A stretch of DNA of 64,000 nucleotides, taken from assembly GCA_903813345.2 (NCBI GenBank), contig CAIIXF020000010.1:11340349-11404348 (forward strand), written 5' to 3'. This DNA comes from Owenia fusiformis. Taxonomy: Eukaryota > Annelida > Polychaeta > Sabellida > Oweniidae. Numbering within the stretch: the stretch's first letter is position 1; each line of letters opens with the position of its first letter. The position numbers and the translations under genes are program-made. Below, piece by piece: positions 24,201 to 32,181 of this stretch. The notes beneath the pieces are model-generated. The model searched no databases, was not told where the DNA came from, and saw only the letters and a list, made by a program, of their open reading frames with translations.

Positions 24201-27200
24201 AACACCTTCAACAACAATTATAATCAAAATCCAGCTGACCAAAGGACATTTTTACAACGTCCTAAATACATCCATTCAGCTTTTGACAATTCTAACACAA
24301 GACAACAGTCTAATATTCTACCTCAAGATTTGTCTAACCAACGTGGCACTGGGTCTTCTTTTTCTCAGCATGATTCTCTTAGTGGATCTAATACTGGACC
24401 TGGCACTAATTCTAACCAAGCTGTTAGTACTAATTTAAATGATGGTGAAGGCACTAATTCTGACTTTCATCCTGGTGGTGTTTCTCTTCCTAATGACGGA
24501 GATGGTCATATATCTGATTCATCTCATACTAAACATGTCTCTCCTGAAGCTCAAGTGGAAAGTAAGACTTAATTCGAATCTTGGTGTTGTCTCATTGTCA
24601 CCATGGTGATAAATCTAATCCTATGTTTGTGTCCATAGTAATGTTTTGTGTTCATATTAGTTACTTCCTGTTTATTGTCATTAGAGCTAAATTTCATGTT
24701 ATTTTTTCATTTGCATGTGTATTTTCTCCCCAGTGTGTTTTTGTTTGGTCATTTTGTTTTTGTTCAACTATTCTGTGTCTGTCTATTCATTTATGTTATC
24801 ACTTGCATGTTTGGGCTTGAACTGATTATATTCATATCATAAATGACATAGGTTATATCAGTTTGATATTAATTTTATCCACTAAATCATACCATGAATT
24901 GAGGCTTTAGACCTTTTTATTATTAATCCGAAACATATTGTATGTGACGCCTTAGAAACCATTTCCATTACCATCCCTCACATAATAAAGTTGATTGAAC
25001 ACTGTATGTTAAAGGTTGCATGGATGTGTTTAGAATAGTTTTTACCACTTTCCTTTTTCTTTTATTATTGGGTACATAACCATTATATATTAAATCATAC
25101 CCTGGTGAATGTTAGCTCACTGTCCGTTTATTATAAAGTATTACAGTAAATGCCCCATTGGGTTTATTTTTGATGTTTTTAGTTGCCTGAAATATAGTTA
25201 ATACATGCATTAGTGCATCACATAGAGTTGAAGTCTGTCGTTGATACTCCGAGAACATTTATATTGACCATATAACAGTGTAGACTGAATGTAGATTTGG
25301 TTTAATAATTGAAATACTTAGTTTAAAAGAAAGAATTATGTTTGAGTATCACAAAAATTGATATAATTCAATGCAACAAAAATATGTTTAAATATAATGA
25401 AGCAATTTTGTAAAATAGTCTCTGAAAATATCTTGATTCTGCATTCATGTTAACTGGTAAAATTCTGATTTCATTTTCAGATATTGAGCTTGTGAATGAG
25501 TGGCCAATTCTTACAGAACAAGATAATGTATTCCTCGGCCAAGTGTCAGCTGTGGCCACTGACTCCAAGTCAAATGTCTATGTATTCCATAGAGGTCACC
25601 ATGTTTGGAATCCTACGTAAGTATCTTCATACAGGCTTAACTTGTCCCTTTTCTCACTTTGCCAATTGTTAAAATTCCTTTAGTGCCAGGTTGATCCGAG
25701 AAAAATTCTAATGAGATTTGTGATTTCTTGTTTAAAATTTCCACATAATACTGTATGTGTCAATATGTAAAATGAATTCAGCAATTAGAGTAACACATTT
25801 TTTGCACTTTCCTCTTATTGGACCAAAAATATGATTACTAGTTAATTGTGTTTTGGGTAATGGTGTTTTGTATAATTTAAATGGCAGAAATAAAGTGCAC
25901 AAAATGTTATAAGTCGATTTATAAATATGGTTCTGACGCTTCCTGCATATAGTCCTAGTAAAATGGTATGTATCCCATAGTTAAAAACCAATTCATCTGA
26001 TTCTTAATTGTCTGAAATCTTACTTTATTTCAGTGCATTTGATGTAGAGAATAGATACACCAGGATCAGCGAAGGACCTATCAAAGAGGCTGCCATCCTT
26101 GTGTTTAACCCTGAAGGCAAACTGATCAAGAAATGGGGAGAAGACACGTATGTTGATTTTGCCAATTTCCCCCTTAATTCGCCCATTTGAGTAAAATGTT
26201 GCGACAAGTTAATTTCATTTCAAAACTGTGTAATTAGAAAATTTAAAAATCTTCAAAACATACATAAATTGGATTGGTGGACCCCAAATTACAATTTCAA
26301 ATGGTGTTTATTTCAGGTTTTACATGCCACATGGTATTACAATAGATAAAGATGATAATGTCTGGGTGACGGATGTTGCCATGCATCAGGTAATAAAATA
26401 CACCATTAATTACAGTTTAGTCCTTGCTAGTTCATTATTTTAAGGCTGCATCTGGGTTTGAATAAATTTTTTAGAGTTGTCAATAAATGAAAACGACATT
26501 TTAGACATCAAAAAATGTACTTGTATATGGAAGTTCAGGATCCAAGTTTTCTGAACTGAAAAAGTCTTAACCCTCAATGGTTATTGGCCAAAAATACAAG
26601 AAATGTATTTATGATCTCCTAGGTGATGAAGTTTGATGCTGGAAAGACAGATATTCCCTCTATTTTATTGGGTGAAAAATTCAACCCTAATTCACATAAT
26701 GGACTTCACTTCTGCAAGCCAACGGATGTTGCTGTGCTAAGTTCTGGAGAATTTTATGTTGCTGACGGGTAAGGCACCATGATTGCATATATTTTGATAA
26801 AATGTTTATTGCCGTATACCAGATGACTAGATCAGTCCCACATTGATTACAACTATGCTCTCTATTCATGAGGTTTAAAAGTATAAATCCAAATAAATGT
26901 GTAGTGTCATAGACTAAAAATTATAAAAGTTAATAATTATGTATCTTTTACTGAATTAATTTTTTGTTCATTAATGTGTTTCAGTGTAATGTAATTGTAA
27001 TGTAAGGTATGTTGAATGGAAAATACAAGTTGATTTGTACTGATTTGATCAGAAAGTTCAGAGGAGAAATCTTTTAAACAACACCTATGTACATTTATAT
27101 ATTAAACAATATCTTTCCAGGTACTGTCATCACAGGGTTCTAAAATTTGCAGCAGATGGAAAAGTCCTCAAAGAATGGGGAGAAATTACTCCCGAACTTA

Positions 27201-30200
27201 TCAGTAAGTTATACAACACTATTCCATTAACAGGTTATTAGTCAGAGTGGCTATGTGCTGTTAAAAAAATAAATGTGTATAACTTGTTATTATGGCTGAA
27301 GAAAATAATATCCATTAAAAGGCCATTCCGATACTCGTAGCGTCTCTCTCTGTTGCATCCAGAAGGATAGAGATGGAGAGGGTGTGGCTTACCACGATGT
27401 TATCCCTTCAGAATTTTATTAATTTCTTTTCATAAGAATATGTATTTACATATGTTTTTACGATAACACATAGTCCAGTTCATTCCACTTGTCTATGAAC
27501 TTAAGTTGCACAGTAGCACCATTTATTTTTATTTAGCTTGAAAATTGTAATGAGAATTTACTTTTTTCAGTTTCAATACTTTCTCATTTACTAGTATTAA
27601 TGTCCCAATGTTTATGAATTTGAATCTATTGGTAAATCTTCACTTCGCTTAAGGTAAAGATTGAAACCATAATTACAACACATTTCCTGAAATTATATTT
27701 ATTGAACTGTAATGACTTTAGTACGAATGAAATATCCCATAGTCTTGTGGTTTTGGATTGTCATAATGAATGTTTTGTAGATGAGTCATTTAATTAGACA
27801 CTGTTTCTTTGTGATCATATCATTGTTTTTGATCGATGCTTGGTACTTCCTTTCTAAGCTTATGGCTGGTTGTTTAAATATTCCCCTATTTTATAAATCA
27901 TTCATGGGACTTAATAGAAAACAGCATTGACTATAAGATATGTACAGGGTATCCATAAAGTCTCTGTACCTGTTACAGGGTATCCATAAAGTCTCTGTAC
28001 CTGTTACAGGGTATCCATAAAGTCTCTACTTCACATAGACTTTGTATTGTAATTGTAGAGACACCCTGTATTTCTATTCCAATTTTAATGCGACTATGTA
28101 CACACCATTTTAAATGATGATATTGAATAAGAAAAACAGTTGTTAAAATATCATCGGAAACATTGAATAGATTCCTTCACTTCACAAGGTTACGTTGGTG
28201 CAATTATGTAGATGCACCAAATTTTACTGAGTTCTGCTTCAAGGCATATGTGTTAATAATACTGAGACACATTATAGTAGAGCTATTAGGTTAATGTATT
28301 CTTGTTGTCTGTTGTAGAGGGACAACCGGTGGTGGATGGTAATTTTATGTTTATTGTTGTCACTTCCCAATAATTACTTCCCTCATTTCGTAGTGGTCAG
28401 AGAATTTCCTTAACTCCAAATCATAAATGAGTCAATTTGCCATACTAGTGTCCTATTCAAATTTTTTGAATCATCACTACTTGCCATGCCTGCATGCCCC
28501 TACTGTCTGTCTAGAAAACAAAAATGTTAGACTAATTATTGAAAGTTGGTAGCCATCTTTTTAAATAGCAAACACGTGCCACTCATGTTTTCCTTACTTT
28601 TTCACCAAAAATTTAGATAGAGAATTTATTGAAGGTTGAAATGCAGAAATGTTCAAATTCATTAGAACCAAGAAGGAGGCGTCTGCTTTTGTTTTTTGGC
28701 CTGATAATGAAAGGATTATCCTGAATAAAGTTACAACTATAAGTCAATTAGAAAATAGGCATGGTGTGGAATTATAAGAGCAAAATCTTTCATCTCTCGT
28801 CTCTTAGCCCTCCACATGACATACACCAGCCAATGATATTCTTCTTAAAGATAATAACAGTTTCGCATTTGATGTGTGTTCTTTACAAATATTTATGTGA
28901 TCAGAGATAGCCTTGATTTTGAAATCAGAAACAGAATTTAGTTTTTCCTATAACATATCTTTCAAGCTTGAATATGGAAAGTTACTTCTGGGCTATAGGA
29001 TAAAACATAAATGGGAGGATTTATAGATCAACATGAAATTCTCTGACCACACCGAATGAACTGTTGCTAGTTTCACAATGGTTACAACACTCATAATTAT
29101 AATACATGCATATGCAAATGGATAATATTTTTGTAAGAAAGGGACCTTGGGAAATGGTTCTTGTTAAATTAATCAATAATTCATTTTTGTCCAAAGTACC
29201 AAATGTGGTTTTGGGATAACACTTGTTAAATTAATCAATCATTCATTTTTGTCCAAAGTACCAAATGTGGTTTTGGGATAACACTTGTTAAATTAATCAA
29301 TCATTCATTTTTGTCCAAAGTACCAAATGTGGTTTTGGGATAACATTTTCATATATTTTAAGTTGCAAGTCAGAAATAATATCTTTTAAACTGAAGTCTG
29401 CCTCATTTGTGAACCTTGAGACAGTGAACATGTATATATATTTTCCTAGTTACAGCCTCATATTAAGTACACACGTGCACATTATAATCAGTTAATATAC
29501 ACTGTTGTGGTATAGAGGATATTGTTTACATTATAAGTGCACACCTTTTTGGATGGCTATTTCCCCATATGGCATACCCCCCCCCCCTAGTTACAATTCA
29601 ATTAGAGATTCATGTATTTGTCTATCATTGGAAAGTCATGCATGAGTTGTCATTTGTAAGTTTGATATATTTTGTATGGTAAAAATAATTGTGTTATTTA
29701 AGTGTTTTATGTGATATATAATCTTGATGTTGTAGCATACTGTAGTACAAACACTACACTGTCATGTGTTATTCCATGATGGATGTTACACCCTCTTTTT
29801 CAACTTTGTGTGTATAAATAGGCAATGGACAGATTGTTTCAAAGCAAAATATTTTCTGATATTTAAACACCCACATGTTATTTAATACAATTCAACACTG
29901 CTATCTTTCTTACTTGGTTATGTACATTCAAGATTGATTAATTCTATTTTATCTATATTTGTATTGATATCTTTGCGTGTGTTATATTCTTGTTTTGATA
30001 TTTCAGAGAATGGCTTTCCACCCCCCTACCACTTCAGTATTCCCCACAGTCTGTCTGTCAAGGAAAACTCAGATGGGACAGGGGAACTTTTTGTTGCTGA
30101 TAGGGAAAATGGCCGGATACAAGTGTTTGATTTAAATGGAAATTTCACAAGACAAATCCACCCTGATGAGTTTGGTGGAAGGGTGTATGCACTGGAGTAC

Positions 30201-32181
30201 TGTCCACATAATGGTGAGAACTCTAGATTGTATTGCATATGTTGAACGGCTTCCGATTCTGGGTGAAATTAAGCTAAATATAACAAAATGCTGATCTCTG
30301 ATTTGTCACTCAAGTCACTGTTCCCCAACTAGGTACTTTGATGTGACGCAACAAAATAGAGGAACCACCTAGGTTTCAGTTTGGTTTCTACAAGAAGCTG
30401 CAATTCATATTATTAAGTCATTTGCTTTTGTAACATTGTAGAAAGTCTAGAATATTACCAAAATTACTTTTTGAACTGAAATGAACTTTTTGCAGGTGTA
30501 GAACTAGAGCATAACATCTACTTTTATATATTCTCTATTTTGCAGGTGGTATTCTGTTTGCAGTTAATGGTCCAAACTATTTTGGGACCACAAACCCACA
30601 GGGACTCACCATCAAACCAAAAGATGGCAGTTTAATTAATACTTGGACTCCAAGAGATGAAGTAAGTTTTTGATGAACATTTTCAAAATGACAATGGGAA
30701 GGGACTTAATTTTTGTGGCTTTAAATCAGTAAAAGATTTTGGTAATTTGCCTTGCATAAAATTGTAATACTTATCAGAGACATATAAACATATAAACTAA
30801 CGATCAGAATAATGGTTATTGTTTATAGGGGTTTCACAAGCCTCATGACATCACAATCAGCAATGCTGGGGATGCTCTATATGTGGCAGAGATAGGACCA
30901 AACAAGGTCTGGAAGTTTAAAGTTACTACAATTACTAAAAAAGTAATTGAAGGTGAGCATGGATATCTATATAATCACACAACTATGTAGGTAGATGTAC
31001 ATGGCGTAGAGTGAAAGAAAAAAGCAACTTGAAATAGCAACCATTTTTAAGTCACCCCACAAGTGGTGACATATTCTTATCGTCATTTTTTGTGGATGGC
31101 GGTTGATGCTTGGAGTTCGGCAAGATCTATAACAAATGGCATCTGTAACAAATGGCAGGTGGAAATATTTTGCATGTTGATGCTTTGTTTGTGACTAGTG
31201 TCTGGCATCAGTAGTTGGCATATGTAACAATTGTTACAGATGTGTAACCATTTGCAATAACTTTCCAATTTGGCATATTTTGTCATACCCTGTCAATAAA
31301 ATATGACTCCATATTATGACATGAAATATAAAACATGAAACCACATTATGACATGAAATATAAGATATGACACCATATTATGACATGAAATATGAAATAT
31401 AACACCATGTATATTTTCAGAGCCCAATGTCAATGTAGAAACAAATGAGGAAGCTACATCAGTTAAGAAGGGGGGTGTGGAGCACCTGATGAACCCTGAC
31501 AACAAGGGAGGCGAAGACAACCAAAAACCTAACAGTGGAGTTCTTTTGAATGAGATATCCCACATCAGCGAGTCAGTCGCCACAGAGGATGACTCTTCAG
31601 AACCCGAGGGTCCTCCAAGCTTTGATGCTTCCCTTATAATTGGGGCTCTACTTATTGTGCCAATCTTAGTTATCATGGTTGTTGTACTTATAATCAGGTT
31701 AAAAAATAGTGGTGAGTCAACATTAAGTTTTTATTTGAATCCACATGTGATATATTAAGTCTGTTGAGCAATATCAAAAATGTTACTACAAAAATGTTTA
31801 ATGCAATTACAGTTTAATAGTTGATAATTTGAGGATCTTTAGGAAAATATTATGCCAAAATGTCCCTTATTTAATAATTCACAATAAACCATGTGTCATT
31901 TGTTCTTGTTCAAGAATGTTTTATGTTTATGTAAAATTTACTTCATAAACAAAAACCTGTAAATGGTATAAATAATATTATTTTATCATTATATGTATCT
32001 GTTTACAGGTAAACTGTCATGTTTATCAGGCTACACAAAAAATAGACGGGAAGTGTTTAGTTTTGGTGGACTAATTAGAAGTCATAAAGGATTTGAGAGA
32101 CTCTCTGCAGAAGACCAAGAGCTAGAACACTTAAGTGACTCAGATATAGATGAATATAGTGCAACGATACAAAAAGCTTAA
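3216..32181 (+). CDS. PAM: Peptidylglycine alpha-amidating monooxygenase with two PHM domains, one PAL domain, a membrane anchor and a tail (5'-partial, 30 exons)
   Basis: PAM makes C-terminally amidated neuropeptides in the secretory pathway. PHM hydroxylates the terminal glycine (copper, ascorbate, O2) and PAL cleaves the product. Thirty exons with GT/AG borders and matching phases join into 4098 nt, exactly 1366 codons including the stop, which supports a single transcript. Order: PHM1 (10 exons, 331 codons), PHM2, Asn/Asp-rich linker, PAL, transmembrane helix, acidic tail. Both PHM copies keep the copper ligands (HHMLLFG, QVHY, HAHTLG, DEMCN). PAL keeps MPHG, IPHS, KPHD, an Arg in HRG and the Tyr of DGYC. 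The start codon, signal peptide and first PHM residues lie upstream of the window. Vertebrate PAM has one PHM; I recall several PHM copies in the Lymnaea (snail) enzyme. Exon coordinates were read by eye and each border should be checked against cDNA. Confidence 0.95.
3699..4150 (+). repeat. Dispersed repeat, + copy of an inverted pair
   Basis: Matches the reverse complement of 9780-12247 over several hundred bases, from the CACCCTATGCAGACAGAGCC end through the TATGAATGCTGG-like junction and on to a GGACCCCA stretch. The partner is interrupted by a 1.96-kb insertion. Fragmentary reading frames in both copies are degraded, and the repeat class is unknown. Confidence 0.7.
4425..6170. mobile_element. 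1.75-kb element of degenerate CTACCGTAAAA repeats with 16-bp terminal inverted repeats
   Basis: Perfect 16-bp inverted ends (CATACCTGCCAACCTA at 4425-4440 and its complement at 6155-6170) enclose two blocks of short degenerate repeats. The left block is mostly CTACCGTAAA and runs to about 4690. The right block is mostly CTACCGCAAAACTACCG and runs from about 5495. A 0.8-kb non-repetitive middle separates them. No transposase frame is visible, so it is probably a non-autonomous DNA transposon. Target duplications could not be identified. Confidence 0.6.
7325..7467. repeat. 143-bp near-perfect palindrome
   Basis: Two arms of about 61 bp (GTTATGCACTTGGAGG... and ...CCTCCAATTGCATAAC) with a loop of about 20 bp. 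The arms contain AATATCCCGAGGGATAT. It could form a long hairpin in intronic RNA or a DNA cruciform. Confidence 0.85.
8931..9009 (+). repeat. 15-bp minisatellite, about 5 copies
   Basis: GGGTTTCGGACAACT repeated head to tail, with one GGGGAATT variant; within the large PAM intron. Confidence 0.9.
9780..12247 (-). repeat. Dispersed repeat, - copy of the inverted pair, split by an insertion
   Basis: Reverse-complement partner of 3699-4150. Its two halves (about 9780-10007 and 11965-12247) join smoothly if 10008-11964 is removed, showing that the insertion came later. Confidence 0.7.
10008..11964. mobile_element. GTCACC-type element carrying about 11 units of a 135-180-bp tandem repeat
   Basis: Starts TGTCACCACCAAAAGTGGTG and ends near GGTGGTGACATTTTGTCATG plus TTAATGCCTTGTT, with TA on both sides. 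The interior is a tandem array built from CAACTTGCTTCAAATTGAC, CAAAATCATCTACATGTTC, AAATCTGACTTTAGATTTGA and GACCTTCTCAAGGTC blocks, with unit length varying by an internal duplication. It has no coding capacity. Shorter relatives are at 16209, 31051, 48617 and 50430. Confidence 0.75.
12248..13030. other. PAM intron, nothing recognised
   Basis: AT-rich intronic DNA with only chance ORFs and no repeat or signal recognised. Confidence 0.5.
13031..13078 (+). pseudogene. Partial duplicate of the PHM1 CuA exon in the upstream intron
   Basis: 48 nt matching 13093-13140 with three differences, all at third codon positions. It lacks a splice acceptor of its own and the exon's 3' half, so it cannot be spliced in. 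Confidence 0.8.
13088..13178 (+). CDS. PAM: PAM exon, PHM1 CuA site (HHMLLFG)
   Basis: Acceptor TTTTCAG and donor GTAAGA. Encodes [19 protein letters not shown] and ends in GPASDEEHW. The His pair is the first two CuA ligands. It is 91 nt against 88 in PHM2, because PHM1 has one extra residue after GC. A 48-nt near copy of part of this exon lies just upstream. Confidence 0.92.
13200..13608. mobile_element. 409-bp foldback MITE
   Basis: The two ends (TTATTCCATGATGGTGAAAT and its complement) continue as an imperfect inverted repeat over the whole element, converging on a short centre near 13400. It begins 21 bp after the donor of the PHM1 CuA exon and has no coding capacity. Confidence 0.85.
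14785..14867 (+). CDS. PAM: PAM exon, PHM1
   Basis: Encodes [20 protein letters not shown] and then EPKELPK, matching the FCDEGTCTDKANILYAWARNAPP stretch type of PHM with its paired cysteines. 83 nt, as in PHM2; split Trp codon upstream and split Asp codon downstream. Confidence 0.92.
15182..15259 (+). CDS. PAM: PAM exon, PHM1 third CuA ligand (QVHY)
   Basis: Encodes [20 protein letters not shown] and then YAAKFK. The His of QVHY is the third CuA ligand. 78 nt, identical in length to the PHM2 exon. Confidence 0.93.
15602..15653 (+). CDS. PAM: PAM exon, PHM1
   Basis: Encodes [17 protein letters not shown] plus a split Arg codon. Matches the CSGVSVHLTRVPQP region of PHM. 52 nt in both copies. 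Confidence 0.9.
16056..16123 (+). CDS. PAM: PAM exon, PHM1
   Basis: Encodes [20 protein letters not shown] and then TP. Corresponds to the LIAGMYLMMSVDTVIPPGE strand. 68 nt in both copies. Confidence 0.92.
16209..16322 (+). mobile_element. Short GTCACC-family copy
   Basis: TGTGGTGTCTCCAACTTTTG, then the GTGGATGGTGTTTGGC and TGGTGTTCAGTGTCTGT blocks, ending GATGACATTTTGC and TTTAATGCCTTGT, as in the 10008 element but without the internal array. Confidence 0.6.
16475..16558 (+). CDS. PAM: PAM exon, PHM1 CuB site (HAHTLG)
   Basis: Encodes [20 protein letters not shown] and then FRPHAHTLG. The two His of HAH are CuB ligands, and the Arg before them is the substrate-carboxylate Arg of the family. 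84 nt in both copies. Confidence 0.94.
16714..16805 (+). repeat. 23-bp minisatellite, 4 perfect copies
   Basis: AATGTGACACATAAATATTC plus AGT repeated four times exactly in a PHM1 intron. Confidence 0.95.
16913..16995 (+). CDS. PAM: PAM exon, PHM1
   Basis: Encodes [20 protein letters not shown] and then GNPQWPQ. Matches VVSGYRV and IGRQNPQLPQ of PHM. 83 nt in both copies. Confidence 0.93.
17168..17271 (+). CDS. PAM: PAM exon, PHM1
   Basis: Encodes [20 protein letters not shown] and then [15 protein letters not shown]. It contains an N-S-T glycosylation sequon and a conserved Cys. 104 nt in both copies. Confidence 0.93.
17500..17791 (+). CDS. PAM: PAM exon, PHM1 C-terminus plus PHM1-PHM2 linker
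   Basis: Encodes [20 protein letters not shown]; the Met of DEM is the last CuB ligand, and the Asn and Tyr after it are substrate contacts. A His-rich GHHHHGGM stretch follows, then a short linker with a KK pair, then [12 protein letters not shown], which is already the N-terminal strand of the next PHM (compare LDIRMPGV in vertebrate PHM). The exon therefore fuses the two domains in frame and ends in phase 0. Confidence 0.93.
17997..18054 (+). CDS. PAM: PAM exon, PHM2 N-terminal strand
   Basis: Encodes [19 protein letters not shown], almost identical to the PHM1 exon at 3216, with the same 58-nt length and the same TTCCAG and GTAGGT borders. Confidence 0.93.
18190..18264 (+). repeat. 15-bp minisatellite, 5 copies
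   Basis: TGAAGTATATGTACA-type units in the short intron before the PHM2 CuA exon. A GGCACCGAAA-rich, partly self-complementary stretch follows at about 18280-18430. Confidence 0.8.
18540..18627 (+). CDS. PAM: PAM exon, PHM2 CuA site
   Basis: Encodes [20 protein letters not shown] and then APASSQEHW. The His pair binds CuA. Only 485 bp of intron separate it from the previous exon. Confidence 0.95.
18925..19007 (+). CDS. PAM: PAM exon, PHM2
   Basis: Encodes [20 protein letters not shown] and then APKELPK; 83 nt. Confidence 0.94.
19302..19379 (+). CDS. PAM: PAM exon, PHM2 third CuA ligand
   Basis: Encodes [20 protein letters not shown] and then YASKFK; contains the CuA His in QVHY. Confidence 0.94.
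20598..20679. mobile_element. Pogo-like MITE, 82 bp
   Basis: Inverted ends TACAGTAAAACCTGT and ACAGGTTTTACTGTA, with TA at the outer edge. Confidence 0.65.
20778..20952. mobile_element. Pogo-like MITE, 175 bp
   Basis: Starts TACAGTGAATCCTGTTAAGT and ends GACAGGTTTTACTGTA. It has internal GTGGAACACCTC and AAGTGGAACACTTT repeats. Confidence 0.7.
21184..21235 (+). CDS. PAM: PAM exon, PHM2
   Basis: Encodes [17 protein letters not shown] plus a split Arg; acceptor ATTACAG, donor GTATGT; 52 nt. Confidence 0.92.
21500..21990 (+). repeat. Dispersed repeat with about 2.7 tandem units of 137 bp
   Basis: Contains AGGTACAATTCTGTCATCAG at the left, a GC-rich GGCGCGTGGTGGATTGGCGG tract, then tandem blocks around TTTACTTCAAATTTTCACAC, CATGTTACATGGTAAGAAGT and CAGCCATTTTGCATTCTGG, and GGTACAATATTG at the right. 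Noncoding. Confidence 0.65.
22123..22190 (+). CDS. PAM: PAM exon, PHM2
   Basis: Encodes [20 protein letters not shown] and then TP; 68 nt. Confidence 0.93.
22360..22443 (+). CDS. PAM: PAM exon, PHM2 CuB site
   Basis: Encodes [20 protein letters not shown] and then FRPHAHTLG; both CuB His ligands and the substrate Arg are present. Confidence 0.95.
22618..22700 (+). CDS. PAM: PAM exon, PHM2
   Basis: Encodes [20 protein letters not shown] and then GNPQWPQ; 83 nt. Confidence 0.94.
23079..23182 (+). CDS. PAM: PAM exon, PHM2
   Basis: Encodes [20 protein letters not shown] and then [15 protein letters not shown]; keeps the N-S-T sequon. The donor GTTAGT is slightly weaker than in PHM1. Confidence 0.93.
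23359..23571 (+). repeat. 71-bp tandem repeat, 3 copies
   Basis: GTGTACCCATATTTACATAC-led units, near identical, in the intron before the large linker exon. A shorter related duplication of GATAAATATTTTGTTACTCC precedes it. Confidence 0.95.
23618..24561 (+). CDS. PAM: PAM exon, PHM2 C-terminus plus long Asn/Asp-rich linker with furin-type site
   Basis: A 944-nt exon. It starts with [20 protein letters not shown] (CuB Met) and the same GHHHHGGM stretch as the PHM1 exon. About 230 low-complexity residues follow, rich in Asn, Asp, Tyr, Gly, Gln and Ser. R-S-K-R at 23967-23978 fits the furin/prohormone convertase consensus and would separate soluble PHM2 from PAL. Vertebrate PAM also places its regulated cleavage linker here, though the sequence is unrelated. 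The donor is GTAAGA after a split Asn codon. Confidence 0.93.
25481..25616 (+). CDS. PAM: PAM exon, PAL domain start
   Basis: Encodes [20 protein letters not shown] and then [22 protein letters not shown]. The HRG Arg is the family's catalytic-site Arg; the PAL beta-propeller begins here. Confidence 0.94.
26034..26147 (+). CDS. PAM: PAM exon, PAL
   Basis: Encodes [20 protein letters not shown] and then [17 protein letters not shown]; matches the F/I-x-EDTILVIDP propeller blade of PAL. Confidence 0.93.
26317..26389 (+). CDS. PAM: PAM exon, PAL first zinc ligand (MPHG)
   Basis: Encodes [20 protein letters not shown] and then AMHQ. The His of MPHG is the first zinc ligand. Confidence 0.94.
26623..26768 (+). 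CDS. PAM: PAM exon, PAL
   Basis: Encodes [20 protein letters not shown], then [10 protein letters not shown] and FYVADG; HFC-PTDVAV is a PAL signature. Confidence 0.94.
27121..27203 (+). CDS. PAM: PAM exon, PAL catalytic Tyr
   Basis: Encodes [20 protein letters not shown] and then EITPELI. The Tyr of GYC corresponds to the catalytic-site Tyr of PAL. It ends with a split codon that can join either the 28318 microexon or the 30007 exon. Confidence 0.92.
27943..28070. repeat. 31-bp tandem repeat with mariner-like end sequence
   Basis: Three copies of TACAGGGTATCCATAAAGTC plus TCTGTACCTGT, followed by an inverted GTAGAGACACCCTGTA at 28055-28070. The sequence resembles mariner terminal repeats; probably an amplified element end. 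Confidence 0.6.
28318..28338 (+). CDS. PAM: Candidate cassette microexon of PAM (7 codons)
   Basis: Within the 2.8-kb intron, a pyrimidine-rich TTGTAG acceptor and a GTAATT donor flank 21 nt. Their phase fits both neighbours exactly and would insert KGQPVVD between ELI and ENGFPPPY. It adds seven codons without shifting the frame, in the loop before the IPHS zinc ligand, where vertebrate PAL has a variable Ser/Pro/Gly stretch. Chance cannot be excluded for so short an exon. Confidence 0.4.
29161..29346 (+). repeat. 62-bp tandem repeat, 3 copies
   Basis: TTGTTAAATTAATCAATCAT-led units with one or two mismatches, in a PAL intron. Confidence 0.93.
30007..30213 (+). CDS. PAM: PAM exon, PAL second zinc ligand (IPHS)
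   Basis: Encodes [20 protein letters not shown], then [18 protein letters not shown]. The His of IPHS is a zinc ligand, and ADRENGRIQ is a near-invariant PAL motif. Confidence 0.95.
30546..30661 (+). CDS. PAM: PAM exon, PAL
   Basis: Encodes [20 protein letters not shown] and then [18 protein letters not shown]; matches FLFAVNGKPYFGDQEP of PAL. Confidence 0.94.
30829..30952 (+). CDS. PAM: PAM exon, PAL third zinc ligand (KPHD)
   Basis: Encodes [20 protein letters not shown] and then [21 protein letters not shown]. The His of KPHD is the last zinc ligand. End of the PAL propeller. Confidence 0.94.
31051..31189 (+). mobile_element. Short GTCACC-family copy
   Basis: GTCACCCCACAAGTGGTGAC, then a CGTCATTTTTTGTGGATGGC block, ending GTTGATGCTTTGTT; in the intron before the transmembrane exon. 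Confidence 0.65.
31421..31711 (+). CDS. PAM: PAM exon, stalk and transmembrane helix
   Basis: An acidic, Asn/Ser-rich stalk of about 70 residues is followed by a hydrophobic run ([20 protein letters not shown]) and a basic RLK stop-transfer, giving a type I membrane anchor with the catalytic domains in the lumen. Confidence 0.92.
32009..32181 (+). CDS. PAM: PAM last coding exon, cytoplasmic tail and stop
   Basis: Begins after GTTTACAG and encodes a 57-residue tail containing [20 protein letters not shown] and then [18 protein letters not shown], followed by TAA. Its acidic Ser-Asp cluster resembles the trafficking and phosphorylation segment of the vertebrate PAM tail. Confidence 0.92.

Noticed and set aside
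23877-24438. 121-codon - strand and 161-codon + strand frames overlapping the PAM linker exon
   Set aside because: They are shadows of the Asn/Asp-rich coding repeats of the real exon; the PAM frame fits splice phases on both sides.
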